This document shows, one piece after another, positions 7,639 through 15,874 of a DNA stretch of 64,000 nucleotides. Below the pieces are notes generated by a model. It saw only the letters and a list, made by a program, of their open reading frames with translations, ran no database searches and was not told the DNA's origin. Numbering within the stretch: position 1 is the stretch's first letter; each line of letters starts with the position of its first letter. The DNA comes from Roseiarcus sp963709185 (lineage in GTDB: Bacteria > Pseudomonadota > Alphaproteobacteria > Rhizobiales > Beijerinckiaceae). The stretch covers positions 62,001-126,000 of the forward strand of contig CAVPVQ010000006.1 in NCBI GenBank assembly GCA_963709185.1. Reading direction: 5' to 3'. The translations under genes and the position numbers were made by a program.

Positions 7639-9378
7639 TCACCTCAGTGTGGGAACCACCTTGGGATAGTTCAGGTCGTAGGTGGTGTTGAGCAGGGGAT
7701 CGAGCGGCGTGCCTTCGGAGGCGTCGAAGGCGCGCGGCCGTCCCCCGGCAAGAGGCGCCGCCGCCGCCGGAGTCTCGACGCTCGCCACGAGGTTGCCGCC
7801 GCCGAGCCTGGCCGCGCCGTCGAGGCCGCCATATCGCGCCGCGCGGCTTTGCTGATCGGCCAGCGCCGCCGCCGACAAGGGATAGGAAGAAACCGGACCG
7901 GATATCGGCGCGGAATTGTCGGCGTCGGCGCTCGCTTCGACCAGCGACGCGTCGTTGACCCCCTGCACGACAGCCCCCATCTCCGCGAGATTCTTGTCGG
8001 CGGCGCGCGCCGAGAGCGCGCCGCTCGGTCCGAGCAGCGCCTCGCGCGTCTGCCGATCGGCGCCGAGTCTGGCCAGACGCTTGGCGAAGCTGGCGCTCGC
8101 CGGCGGCGGCTTGGCGACGACCGGCGCAGTCAAGCCGCCAAACGCTTTGGGAGCTACTTTGTCAAGCGCGCCATGGACCTTGGGCGCCGGCGCGCCTGGA
8201 GCCGGAGCGGTCGGCACGGCGTCGGGCGCCAGCCGGTCCTTGGCGTCCTTTTCGATCTCGCGCCAGTGCTGCACATTCTTCTGATGTTGTTCGAGCGTAT
8301 CGGCGAAGGCGTGGCCGCCTGTTCCATCCGCCACGAAGTAGAGATCCTTGGTGGGCGACGGATTGGCGACAGCCTCCAGCGCCGCCTTGCCGGGATTTGT
8401 GATCGGGCCCGGCGGCAGGCCCGGGATGATGTAGGTGTTGTAAGGCGTCGGCTGGATGAGCTCGCTCTTCGAAATGGGATGCCCGAGCGTTCCTTTGCCG
8501 CCGACCAGGCCGTAGACGATCGTCGGGTCGGATTCGAGCTTCATCCGCTTTTGGAGCCGGTTGATGAACACGCCGGCGACATGCGGGCGCTCGTCCGCGC
8601 GACCGGTCTCCTTTTCGACGATCGAGGCCAGGGTCACCAGCTCGCCCGGCGATTTGATCGGCAGGTCAGGCGCGCGCTTTTTCCATATTTCGTCGACCAC
8701 CTTGGCCTGCGCCTGCTCCATGACGGCGAGCACCTTGGCGCGCGACACGCCACGCTCGAATTCATACGTCTCGGGCAGGATCGAACCCTCGCGCGGAATC
8801 TCCTTGATATCGCCGGCGAAGACGTCGTTGCCGCGCAGCCGCTGCACCACCTGGTCGCTGGTCAGGCCTTCGGGGACGGTCACTTTGTGGAGAACCATTT
8901 TGCCGAAGACCAGGATGTCTTCGACATCGCGCAGGCTGGCGTTTTGCTTGAACAGGAATTCGCCGTGCCTCAGCTTGGGGCGATTGCCGTCGACCAGCAC
9001 CGCGAGGTTGAACACCAGCGGGCTGTCGATAACGCCGGCCCGGGCGAGCTGCTCGGGAATGGAGCCCCCTTCGGACTCGTCGTCGCGCCCGATCACCACC
9101 ACCTTGTCGGCGGTCAGCGGACCCGGCTTGGTGGTCTCGCGCATCGCCCAGGCGAAGCCGCCAACGCCAAGGAAGGCGCCGATCAAAACGAAGGACAACA
9201 GTCCGCTGAGCCGCGCAAGGCCCTCATGACGCCGTTTGGGCGCCGGCGGCGCGGGAGGCGGAGGCGCCGCCTGCGGCTGCAAGGACTCCGACGGCGAACG
9301 CAACTTCGCGCGTCGTCCAAAAGAACTCACCCGTGGCTGTTCGGACCCCGAACCATCCCGATCTGACGCATCATTCAT
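7639..9378 (-). CDS. mltG: Endolytic murein transglycosylase MltG
   Basis: MltG cleaves nascent peptidoglycan glycan strands at the inner membrane and limits strand length. The protein has a Pro-rich cytoplasmic leader, a single membrane helix (LLSFVLIGAFLGVGGFAWAM) and then the YceG-like domain. The catalytic glutamate lies in ASIVEKETG near residue 253, and the conserved SDPTIVYGL and TPYNTYIIPGLPPGPI blocks follow. Unlike the roughly 340-residue E. coli protein, it carries about 200 extra Ala/Pro-rich residues at the C-terminus with no domain I recognise. An ATG at 9378 with GGAGG nine bases upstream is the best start; frames open further upstream to 9447. It closes the fab cluster, as in many Rhizobiales. 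Confidence 0.9.
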   Translation of the reverse strand: MNDASDRDGSGSEQPRVSSFGRRAKLRSPSESLQPQAAPPPPAPPAPKRRHEGLARLSGLLSFVLIGAFLGVGGFAWAMRETTKPGPLTADKVVVIGRDDESEGGSIPEQLARAGVIDSPLVFNLAVLVDGNRPKLRHGEFLFKQNASLRDVEDILVFGKMVLHKVTVPEGLTSDQVVQRLRGNDVFAGDIKEIPREGSILPETYEFERGVSRAKVLAVMEQAQAKVVDEIWKKRAPDLPIKSPGELVTLASIVEKETGRADERPHVAGVFINRLQKRMKLESDPTIVYGLVGGKGTLGHPISKSELIQPTPYNTYIIPGLPPGPITNPGKAALEAVANPSPTKDLYFVADGTGGHAFADTLEQHQKNVQHWREIEKDAKDRLAPDAVPTAPAPGAPAPKVHGALDKVAPKAFGGLTAPVVAKPPPASASFAKRLARLGADRQTREALLGPSGALSARAADKNLAEMGAVVQGVNDASLVEASADADNSAPISGPVSSYPLSAAALADQQSRAARYGGLDGAARLGGGNLVASVETPAAAAPLAGGRPRAFDASEGTPLDPLLNTTYDLNYPKVVPTLR

Positions 9379-9489
9379 CAACGCCGGCCTCCGCGTCGGA
9401 AAATAGCGCTCCATCGTGGAGAGAATCGATCCATCTGTAACAACCAACGATAGGGCGCCCGACTCGATTGCTCAAGCGCCGGCCTTTGC

Positions 9490-10755
9490 TCATGCACCGG
9501 CGAAACGCCGGAAGACGAGCGAGGCGTTGGTGCCGCCGAACCCGAAGGAATTCGACAACGCGACGTCGATTCTGCGCGGTCTGGCGACATGCGGCGCAAG
9601 ATCGATCGCCGTCTCGACTGACGGATGGTCGAGATTGAGGGTGGGCGGCGCGATTTGATCGCGCATCGCCAGGATCGTAAAAATCGCCTCGACGGCTCCC
9701 GCGGCGCCGAGCAAGTGGCCGATCGATGATTTTGTCGAGGACATCGTCAAGGCGCCCGCCGCATCGCCCATCAACCGCTCGACCGCCCGCAATTCGATCT
9801 CGTCGCCAACCTGGGTCGATGTGCCGTGCGCATTGATATAATCGATCTGCGACGGCGACAGCGCCGCCCGCTTCACCGCCGCGCTCATCGACCGATAGGC
9901 GCCGTCGCCGTCCGGCGAAGGCGAAGTGATATGATGCGCGTCGCCGGACAGCCCGTAGCCCACGAGTTCGGCATAAATATGGGCGCCGCGCGCCCTGGCG
10001 TGCTCCAGTTCCTCGAGCACGACGCAGCCCGCGCCTTCGCCCATGACAAAACCGTCGCGGTCGCGATCATAGGGGCGCGAGGCCTGCTCGGGCCGATCGT
10101 TGAAGCCCGTCGCCAGCGCCCGGCAGGCGGCGAACCCGGCCAGCGCGAGGCGGTTGACCGCCAATTCGGCGCCGCCGGCGACCATGACATTCGCATCGCC
10201 CAGGGCGATCAACCGCCCGGCGTCGCCGATCGCATGAGCCCCGGTCGAACAGGCGGTGACCACCGCGTGGTTGGGGCCCTTCAGGTGATGCGCGATCGAC
10301 ACATAGCCGCCCGCCAGATTGATCAGGCGTCCGGGGATGAAAAACGGAGAAATCCGCCGCGGCCCTTTTTCGTGAAGGGTGATCGAGGCGTCGTAAATGC
10401 CGCCGAGTCCGCCAATGCCCGAGCCGATGAGAACGCCGGTCTCGACTTCCTCCTCGTAGCTCGCCGGCGCCCATTTGGCGTCGCGCAGGGCCTGGGTCGC
10501 CGCGCACATCGCGAACACGATGAAGTCATCGACCCGCCGCTGCTCCTTTGGGTCCATCCAGTCATCGGGGACGAACGCGTCTTCGGCGCCGCCTCGCGGC
10601 GCCTGGCCGGCGATCTGGCAGGCGATGTCCGAAACGTCGAAACCATGGACCTTCGCCACGCCGGATTGTCCGGCGATCAGCCGGCGCCATGTCGCCTCGA
10701 CGCCGCATGCCAGCGGCGTAACCATCCCGAGTCCGGTGACCGCGACACGCCTCAT
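9490..10755 (-). CDS. fabF: 3-oxoacyl-ACP synthase II
   Basis: This is a 421-residue condensing enzyme that elongates acyl-ACP with malonyl-ACP in type II fatty-acid synthesis. The Cys-His-His set is visible: the cysteine in TACSTGAHAIG near 169, the first histidine in NAHGTSTQVGDEIE near 309, and the second in SSIGHLLGAAGA near 346. The C-terminal SNSFGFGGTNASLVF block is standard. The ATG at 10755 (MRRVAVTGLGMVTPL) is preferred to a longer frame whose extra N-terminus is basic and unlike the family. It lies downstream of acpP after a 174-bp gap and ahead of mltG. A second, more specialised KAS II in the genome cannot be ruled out, so FabF is assigned on homology and context. Confidence 0.92.
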   Translation of the reverse strand: MRRVAVTGLGMVTPLACGVEATWRRLIAGQSGVAKVHGFDVSDIACQIAGQAPRGGAEDAFVPDDWMDPKEQRRVDDFIVFAMCAATQALRDAKWAPASYEEEVETGVLIGSGIGGLGGIYDASITLHEKGPRRISPFFIPGRLINLAGGYVSIAHHLKGPNHAVVTACSTGAHAIGDAGRLIALGDANVMVAGGAELAVNRLALAGFAACRALATGFNDRPEQASRPYDRDRDGFVMGEGAGCVVLEELEHARARGAHIYAELVGYGLSGDAHHITSPSPDGDGAYRSMSAAVKRAALSPSQIDYINAHGTSTQVGDEIELRAVERLMGDAAGALTMSSTKSSIGHLLGAAGAVEAIFTILAMRDQIAPPTLNLDHPSVETAIDLAPHVARPRRIDVALSNSFGFGGTNASLVFRRFAGA

Positions 10756-10929
10756 CGATGAACCCTGCTGTTGTCGCCGAGGGCCCGCCTCGACGCGACG
10801 AGGGCCGGACGGGCGCCGGCCCCGCCGCGGTCGTTGGCCGACGATTGCGCGACGGACAACCGCGCGCCGCAAGGACCGCGAAGTCGCCTCACCCGCGCTT
10901 CGATCGAGCCGCGATCAAGCGACCTGCGA

Positions 10930-11172
10930 TCACTTGGCCGCGGAAGCCTTTTCGAGAAATTTCACGGCGTCGCCAACCGTCATGATCGTCTCAGCCTGAT
11001 CGTCGGGGATTTCGACGCCGAACTCTTCTTCAAAGGCCATGACGAGCTCAACCGTATCGAGCGAATCAGCGCCAAGGTCGTCGATGAAATTGGCGTTATC
11101 AACCACCTTGTCGGCTTCGACGCCCAGATGCTCGACCACGATCTTCTTAATGCGCTCTGCGACATCGCTCAT
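10930..11172 (-). CDS. acpP: Acyl carrier protein
   Basis: This is an 80-residue acidic carrier protein for fatty-acid synthesis. The phosphopantetheine-attachment serine is in LGADSLDTVEL, and the helices around FIDDLG and AFEEEFGVEIPDDQAE match canonical AcpP closely. The ATG at 11172 (MSDVAERIKKI) is the family start; longer frames add a non-homologous leader. Gaps of 174 bp to fabF and 294 bp to fabG suggest a separate promoter, common for this very highly expressed gene. Confidence 0.95.
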   Translation of the reverse strand: MSDVAERIKKIVVEHLGVEADKVVDNANFIDDLGADSLDTVELVMAFEEEFGVEIPDDQAETIMTVGDAVKFLEKASAAK

Positions 11173-11466
11173 TTTGTCCGTCCCCACGCTGGCGGCGCCC
11201 GGCGCTCGCCTGATTGACTTCAAACCAGACCGCTTCGCAATCGCGCGTCCCCTCCGTCGAAGGGATGCGCCAGCTCCGGCCCACCCCCGACGGCGTGTGA
11301 ACCAGCCGCGCCAAACTCTTGCTCGGCCGACGCCCGGCGCCGCCTCTGAACGGCGCCTGACGGCCGCCCGACCTGCGCGGCCTTTCCGGTCGATAGCATA
11401 TCTTTCCGGGCAAGGCGAGAGGCCGCACGTGGTCTGATATTTTCAGCCAATGACCGCGTAATCCGT

Positions 11467-12204
11467 TCAAATCATTGCCATTCCACCGTTAACGTGCAAC
11501 GTTTGCCCGGTGATGTAACCGGCTGCGTCGCTCGCCAGATAAACGGCCGCGGCGCCGATATCGGCCGCCGCGCCGAGCCGCCCCATCGGGACCACGGCGA
11601 GCAGACTCTCGCGCTGCTTCTCGTTCAGCCCGTCGGTCATCGGACTGGTGATGAATCCTGGGGCAATGCAATTGACCGTGATGTTTCGGCTCGCCACCTC
11701 GGCGGCGAGCGCCTTGGACATGCCGATCATGCCCGCCTTCGCCGCCGCATAATTGCCCTGGCCGGGATTGCCGATAACCCCGACGACCGACGCGATGCCG
11801 ATGATCCGTCCGGACCTGCGGCGCATCATGCCCTTCAGGCAGGCGCGCGAAAGCCGGAACGCCGCCGTCAGATTGACGGCGATGACCTGATCCCATTCCT
11901 CGTCCTTCATACGGATGAACAGATTGTCGCGCGTCACGCCGGCGTTGTTGACGAGAATGTCGAGGCCGCCCAGCGCCGCTTCGGCGCTCGGAACGAGCGC
12001 TTCGACCGACGCCTTGTCCGACAGATCGCAGGGCAGAACGAACGCGCGGTCTCCCAGCTCCCCGGCCAGCGCTTCGAGAGCCTCGCGGCGCGTGCCGGAC
12101 AGGCCGACGCTTGCGCCCTGCCCGTGCAGCGCCCGCGCGATCGCCCCGCCGAGGCCGCCGGAGGCGCCGGTGACGAGCGCGCGTTTGCCTGTCAGATCAA
12201 ACAT
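11467..12204 (-). CDS. fabG: 3-oxoacyl-ACP reductase
   Basis: This is a 245-residue short-chain dehydrogenase that reduces 3-oxoacyl-ACP with NADPH in each elongation cycle. It shows the TGASGGLG cofactor motif at 13-20, NNAG, the catalytic serine in IASVVG, and the YAAAKAG tyrosine-lysine pair. The C-terminal YITGQTLHVNGGM is typical of FabG rather than other SDRs. It follows fabD with a 75-bp gap and precedes acpP, the standard operon order. Confidence 0.95.
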   Translation of the reverse strand: MFDLTGKRALVTGASGGLGGAIARALHGQGASVGLSGTRREALEALAGELGDRAFVLPCDLSDKASVEALVPSAEAALGGLDILVNNAGVTRDNLFIRMKDEEWDQVIAVNLTAAFRLSRACLKGMMRRRSGRIIGIASVVGVIGNPGQGNYAAAKAGMIGMSKALAAEVASRNITVNCIAPGFITSPMTDGLNEKQRESLLAVVPMGRLGAAADIGAAAVYLASDAAGYITGQTLHVNGGMAMI

Positions 12205-12279
12205 CGACCATTCCTTCCGGCTCTGCGCCTGGCTTACTGTTGACGCCGCGCAAGCCTTGACGGCGCGGCTCGCGGCATT

Positions 12280-13248
12280 TCAGGTCTGGCCGGCGCGCGC
12301 CGCCCTGAACGTCTCGACGTCGGGCGGCGCGCCGACGCTGACGCAGGTCGCCCCCTCGGCGATGCGCCGGATTAGCCCACTCAGCACCTTGCCGGCGCCA
12401 AGTTCGACGAAATTAGCGACGCCCTCGCGCAGCATGTAGAGGACGCTCTCGCGCCAGCGCACCGCGCCGGTCACCTGCGCCACAAGGCTGGCGCGGATCG
12501 CCGCGGGATCATCGATCGCCATCGCCGACACGTTTGCGACCAGCGGCGGCCTCGGCGCGTTGATCGCGACGCCGGCCAGCGCCGACGCCATGGCGTCGGC
12601 GGCCGGCCGCATCAACGCGCAATGGAACGGCGCCGACACCGGCAGCGCCAATGCGCGCTTGGCGCCCGCGGCCCTGGCGAGTTCGATGGCGCGCTCGACC
12701 GCCGCCCTGGTTCCCGAAATCACCACCTGACCGCCGCCATTGTCATTGGCGGCCTGACAAACGGCGCCCGACGAACAGAAGTCGCTCGCCGCCTGCGCTG
12801 CGATCGCCGCCGCTTGCGCAAAGTCGAGCCCGATCAGCGCCGCCATCGCGCCGTCGCCGCGCGGCACCGCGCCTTGCATGGCGTTGCCGCGAATGCGCAG
12901 CAGACGGGCGGCGTCCTCGATGGTCAGCGCGCCGGCGGCGGCGAGCGCTGAATATTCGCCGAGCGAATGACCCGCCACGAATCGCCCGTCGCGGGCGATG
13001 TCGAGCCCGGCTTCGGCCTCGAGAACCCGGCTCGCCGCGAGGCTGACCGCCATCAGCGCGGGCTGCGCATTGGCGGTGAGGGTCAGTTCGGCCTCAGGGC
13101 CATCGAACATCAGGCCGGAAAGATTCTGCCCGAGCGCGCTGTCGACCTGCGCGAAGACGCGCCTCGCCGCCACGTAAGTCTGCGCGAGCGCCTTGCCCAT
13201 GCCGACCGCCTGCGACCCCTGCCCCGGAAACACGAAAGCCGTCAGCAT
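12280..13248 (-). CDS. fabD: Malonyl-CoA:ACP transacylase
   Basis: This 322-residue enzyme loads malonyl groups from CoA onto ACP. It opens with the oxyanion motif FPGQGSQAVGMG. The nucleophile is in GHSLGEYSALAAAG, and the catalytic histidine is in SAPFHCALM. It is the first gene of the minus-strand fatty-acid cluster and is divergent from the GT87 gene across about 200 bp. Confidence 0.95.
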   Translation of the reverse strand: MLTAFVFPGQGSQAVGMGKALAQTYVAARRVFAQVDSALGQNLSGLMFDGPEAELTLTANAQPALMAVSLAASRVLEAEAGLDIARDGRFVAGHSLGEYSALAAAGALTIEDAARLLRIRGNAMQGAVPRGDGAMAALIGLDFAQAAAIAAQAASDFCSSGAVCQAANDNGGGQVVISGTRAAVERAIELARAAGAKRALALPVSAPFHCALMRPAADAMASALAGVAINAPRPPLVANVSAMAIDDPAAIRASLVAQVTGAVRWRESVLYMLREGVANFVELGAGKVLSGLIRRIAEGATCVSVGAPPDVETFRAARAGQT

Positions 13249-13449
13249 CGTCCCCCCTGTGCGGCGCGCACAGACACGCCTTGTCGCAGGCTGTCAAGAG
13301 AACCGGGCGGCGGCGAGGGGAAAAGCCCCGGCTGCCGCAGCGTCGCACCTCCACACGAGCGACAGCCCGCCGCATCGGTTTATCGCCTGTTAAGGCTGGC
13401 CAAGGTAGGTCTTGTCGCTCGCGCGTGTTCGCGCGCCCGATGCGGTCCG

Positions 13450-14721
13450 ATGAACGCGCTGTTCTCGAAATTGATCGGATGGCTGCGCGACGCCGATTGG
13501 CTGACGCGCCAACGCGCCGTCGCTTATTGCCGAATTCTGTTCTTCATCAGCCTCGCCGCGGCGGTCCTGTGGATCGCCCTTTCGCAGGACGGCGTGGATC
13601 GCGCGGGCAAGCCGCTCGGAACCGACTTCGTCAGCTTCTGGACCGCCTCGAAGATCGCGCTCGGCGGACATCCGGCCGAAGTCTACGACATGGCGATCCA
13701 TCACGCCGCGCAGACCGCGCTGTTCTCGCGCGACGTCGGCTATTCCGCGTTCTTCTATCCCCCGGTCTTTCTTCTCGTCTGCCTGCCGCTCGCCGCGCTG
13801 CCCTACCTTGCGTCGCTCGTCGTGTGGCTCGGCGTCACCGGCTACGCCTATTGGCGCGTCGGGCGCGCCTGGCTCGGCGATCGGTTCGGCGCACTGCCGA
13901 TCCTCGCGTTCCCGGCCGTGTTCAGCAATGTCGGCCACGGGCAAAACGCTTTCCTCAGCACGGCGCTGTTCGGCGGCGGCGCGTTGCTGCTCGACGCCCG
14001 GCCGATCGTCGCGGGACTCTGCCTCGGCGGCCTCGTCTACAAGCCGCATCTGGCGATCGTCGTGCCGGTCGCGCTCGTCGCCGCGCGGCGCTGGCGCACC
14101 CTGCTCGCCGCCGCCGCGTCAGCGGCGACGCTGTGCGCGTTGTCGCTCGCGGTTTTCGGGGCGGATACATGGCGGGCGTTTCTCGACGCGTCGCCCATGG
14201 CGCGCCTCGCGCTGGAGCAGAACGCGGTCGGCAACGAGAAGATGCAGAGCGTGTTCGCCGCCGTGCGCCTGCTGCACGGCGGCCTGACGCTGGCCTATGG
14301 CCTGCAGATCATCGCGGCGCTCGGCGTCTGCGGCGCGCTCATCGCGCTTCAGCGCCGGTCCTTCCGCTGCATCGGCGAGGGGCCGGCGATGATCGCGGCG
14401 GCGCTGCTCGCCAGCCCGTTCCTGCTCGACTACGATCTGGTGCTGCTGGCGATTCCGCTCGCCTGGATCGCGCGCGACAGTCTTGGCGGCGGGTTCCTGT
14501 CCTGGGAGAAAGCCGTCCTCGTCGCCGCGTTCATTCTGCCCGCGGTGTCGCGATCCCTGGCGACCTACGCCAACGTTCCGGCCGCGCCGCTGGTCCTCAT
14601 CGCGCTGCTGGCGCTCGTCCTTCGCCGCGCAAACCGGGCGGCGCCGCGGCGCGCCCCGCTGCAGGCGGCCGAACCGCAAGCCGCGCACGCCAGCGCCTTC
14701 TCGCTTGCCGGCGAAGGATGA
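13450..14721 (+). CDS. GT87-type (DUF2029) membrane glycosyltransferase
   Basis: This is a 423-residue polytopic membrane protein with about ten hydrophobic helices. The periplasmic loop after the first helix holds GTDFVSFWTASKIALGGHPA, the Asp/Phe-Trp/Gly-Pro pattern of GT-C fold family 87. Actinobacterial relatives are polyprenyl-phosphate-mannose-dependent mannosyltransferases; the alphaproteobacterial members have no defined substrate. The ATG at 13450 is chosen because the open frame further upstream is antisense to fabD. The C-terminal tail of about 40 residues is Ala/Arg-rich and probably cytoplasmic. Confidence 0.75.
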   Translation: MNALFSKLIGWLRDADWLTRQRAVAYCRILFFISLAAAVLWIALSQDGVDRAGKPLGTDFVSFWTASKIALGGHPAEVYDMAIHHAAQTALFSRDVGYSAFFYPPVFLLVCLPLAALPYLASLVVWLGVTGYAYWRVGRAWLGDRFGALPILAFPAVFSNVGHGQNAFLSTALFGGGALLLDARPIVAGLCLGGLVYKPHLAIVVPVALVAARRWRTLLAAAASAATLCALSLAVFGADTWRAFLDASPMARLALEQNAVGNEKMQSVFAAVRLLHGGLTLAYGLQIIAALGVCGALIALQRRSFRCIGEGPAMIAAALLASPFLLDYDLVLLAIPLAWIARDSLGGGFLSWEKAVLVAAFILPAVSRSLATYANVPAAPLVLIALLALVLRRANRAAPRRAPLQAAEPQAAHASAFSLAGEG

Positions 14722-14781
14722 TAATCGTGATACAGAGGCGTAAGTGCGAGACGGCGATTCGAGCGGCGCCGCCGGAGGGAC

Positions 14782-15201
14782 GTGTTGAAATCGATTCCTG
14801 GCAAGGCGTGCGGCCCTTGCATCATGTGCTGCACGGCCCTTGAGATCGCCGAGCTGAAGAAGCCCGCCGGCCCCGCTTGCCCCAATTGCATATTGACGGG
14901 CGGCTGCGCGATCTACGCCGATCGGCCGCAAGTGTGCCGCGACTTCGAATGCCTGTGGCTCGTCGAGCGCGATCTGCCGCCGAACATGCGGCCCGACCGG
15001 ATCGGCACGCTGTTCATGGAGGACGACGAGACCGACGAGTACCGCGCAGTGTGCGCTCCCGAGCGCCCGCTGGCCTGGCGCAATCCGCGGGTGTTCGCCC
15101 ATCTGGTCGCGGTGGCCAAGAGCGGTCGCACCGTCGTCGCCAAGGCGGGCCTGAGTTCCTGGCGCATCTTCGCCTCGGGCGAGTGGGGTCCGGTCGCCTG
15201 A
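14782..15201 (+). CDS. YkgJ-like cysteine-cluster protein
   Basis: This is a 139-residue soluble protein. Its N-terminal third carries a CGPCIMCC motif, a CPNC pair, a GGCAIYADRPQVCRDFEC block and further cysteines. This is the pattern of the YkgJ-type zinc or iron-sulfur cluster family, whose members are otherwise uncharacterised. The start is uncertain: GTG at 14782 or TTG at 14785. GGAGG at 14774-14778 lies six bases before the TTG, which favours the latter. It lies 60 bp downstream of the GT87 gene on the same strand and may be co-transcribed. Confidence 0.7.
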   Translation: MLKSIPGKACGPCIMCCTALEIAELKKPAGPACPNCILTGGCAIYADRPQVCRDFECLWLVERDLPPNMRPDRIGTLFMEDDETDEYRAVCAPERPLAWRNPRVFAHLVAVAKSGRTVVAKAGLSSWRIFASGEWGPVA

Positions 15202-15234
15202 ACGCCAGTCGCGCGGCGCCTTGTTTCAATACCG

Positions 15235-15255
15235 GGCGCCTAAATTTTAGGCGCC
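15235..15255. repeat. Perfect 10-bp inverted repeat between YkgJ-like gene and glnB
   Basis: GGCGCCTAAA, one T, then TTTAGGCGCC form an exact palindrome 34 bp after the YkgJ-like stop and 200 bp before glnB. No T run follows, so it is a weak terminator candidate. The AT-rich centre flanked by GC arms would suit a dimeric regulator. Confidence 0.55.
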
Positions 15256-15454
15256 AACGCCCAGGCCGCCGCCAATGACGCGTCGCGGGACGCTGTGAAT
15301 CGGCGTCGGAGACCCGCGTTCAGGCCACGAAATGGGCATGGCGTGGGGTGAAACGAGATGCTATTGACGGTCGAATGCCGCAGCGCGGTCGCTCGCCATG
15401 CGCCGCCGCCCGCGCCGCGGTTTTTCCCAACGAAGCGCGAAGAGACCGGAACCG

Positions 15455-15793
15455 ATGAAAAAGATCGAGGCGATCATCAAGCCGTTCAAACTCGATGAGG
15501 TCAAGGAAGCGCTGCAAGAAGCTGGAATTCAAGGCATAACAGTCACCGAAGCCAAAGGGTTCGGGCGCCAGAAGGGCCATACCGAGCTCTATCGCGGCGC
15601 CGAATATGTCGTCGACTTCCTGCCGAAGGTGAAAGTCGAGGTGGTGGTTACCGACGAGAACCTGGCGGGCGCCGTCGAGGCCATTCGCAAGGCCGCCCAG
15701 ACCGGCCGGATCGGCGATGGCAAGATATTTGTATCGCATGTCGAGGAGGCGATCCGCATCCGCACCGGCGAGACCGGCGGCGACGCGGTCTGA
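15455..15793 (+). CDS. glnB: Nitrogen regulatory protein PII
   Basis: This 112-residue PII trimer subunit senses 2-oxoglutarate and ATP/ADP and controls glutamine synthetase adenylylation and NtrB activity. MKKIEAIIKPFKLDEVKEAL opens the protein. Tyr51, the uridylylation site, sits in YRGAEYVVDFLPKVK at the tip of the T-loop, and the C-terminal RIGDGKIF and RIRTGE blocks are canonical. DFLPKVK favours GlnB over GlnK, as does direct linkage to glnA 81 bp downstream. I looked for a sigma-54 site (TGGCAC/TTGC) upstream and did not find a convincing one. Confidence 0.95.
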   Translation: MKKIEAIIKPFKLDEVKEALQEAGIQGITVTEAKGFGRQKGHTELYRGAEYVVDFLPKVKVEVVVTDENLAGAVEAIRKAAQTGRIGDGKIFVSHVEEAIRIRTGETGGDAV

Positions 15794-15874
15794 CTTCGAG
15801 CGAGTTCCGGGCTTCCCAACGCTGCCCAGGCGTCGGGCGGGTAACTGACAGACCAAATCCGAGAGAGGCAGAAC

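Noticed and set aside
7849..9366. Long open frame antisense to mltG (505 codons)
   Set aside because: The composition is Arg/Gly-rich and it mirrors the third-position GC of the real gene. The opposite strand encodes a clear MltG.
15256..15454. Sigma-54 promoter ahead of glnB
   Set aside because: I looked for a GG/GC pair in the TGGCAC-N5-TTGC form and found no convincing match.
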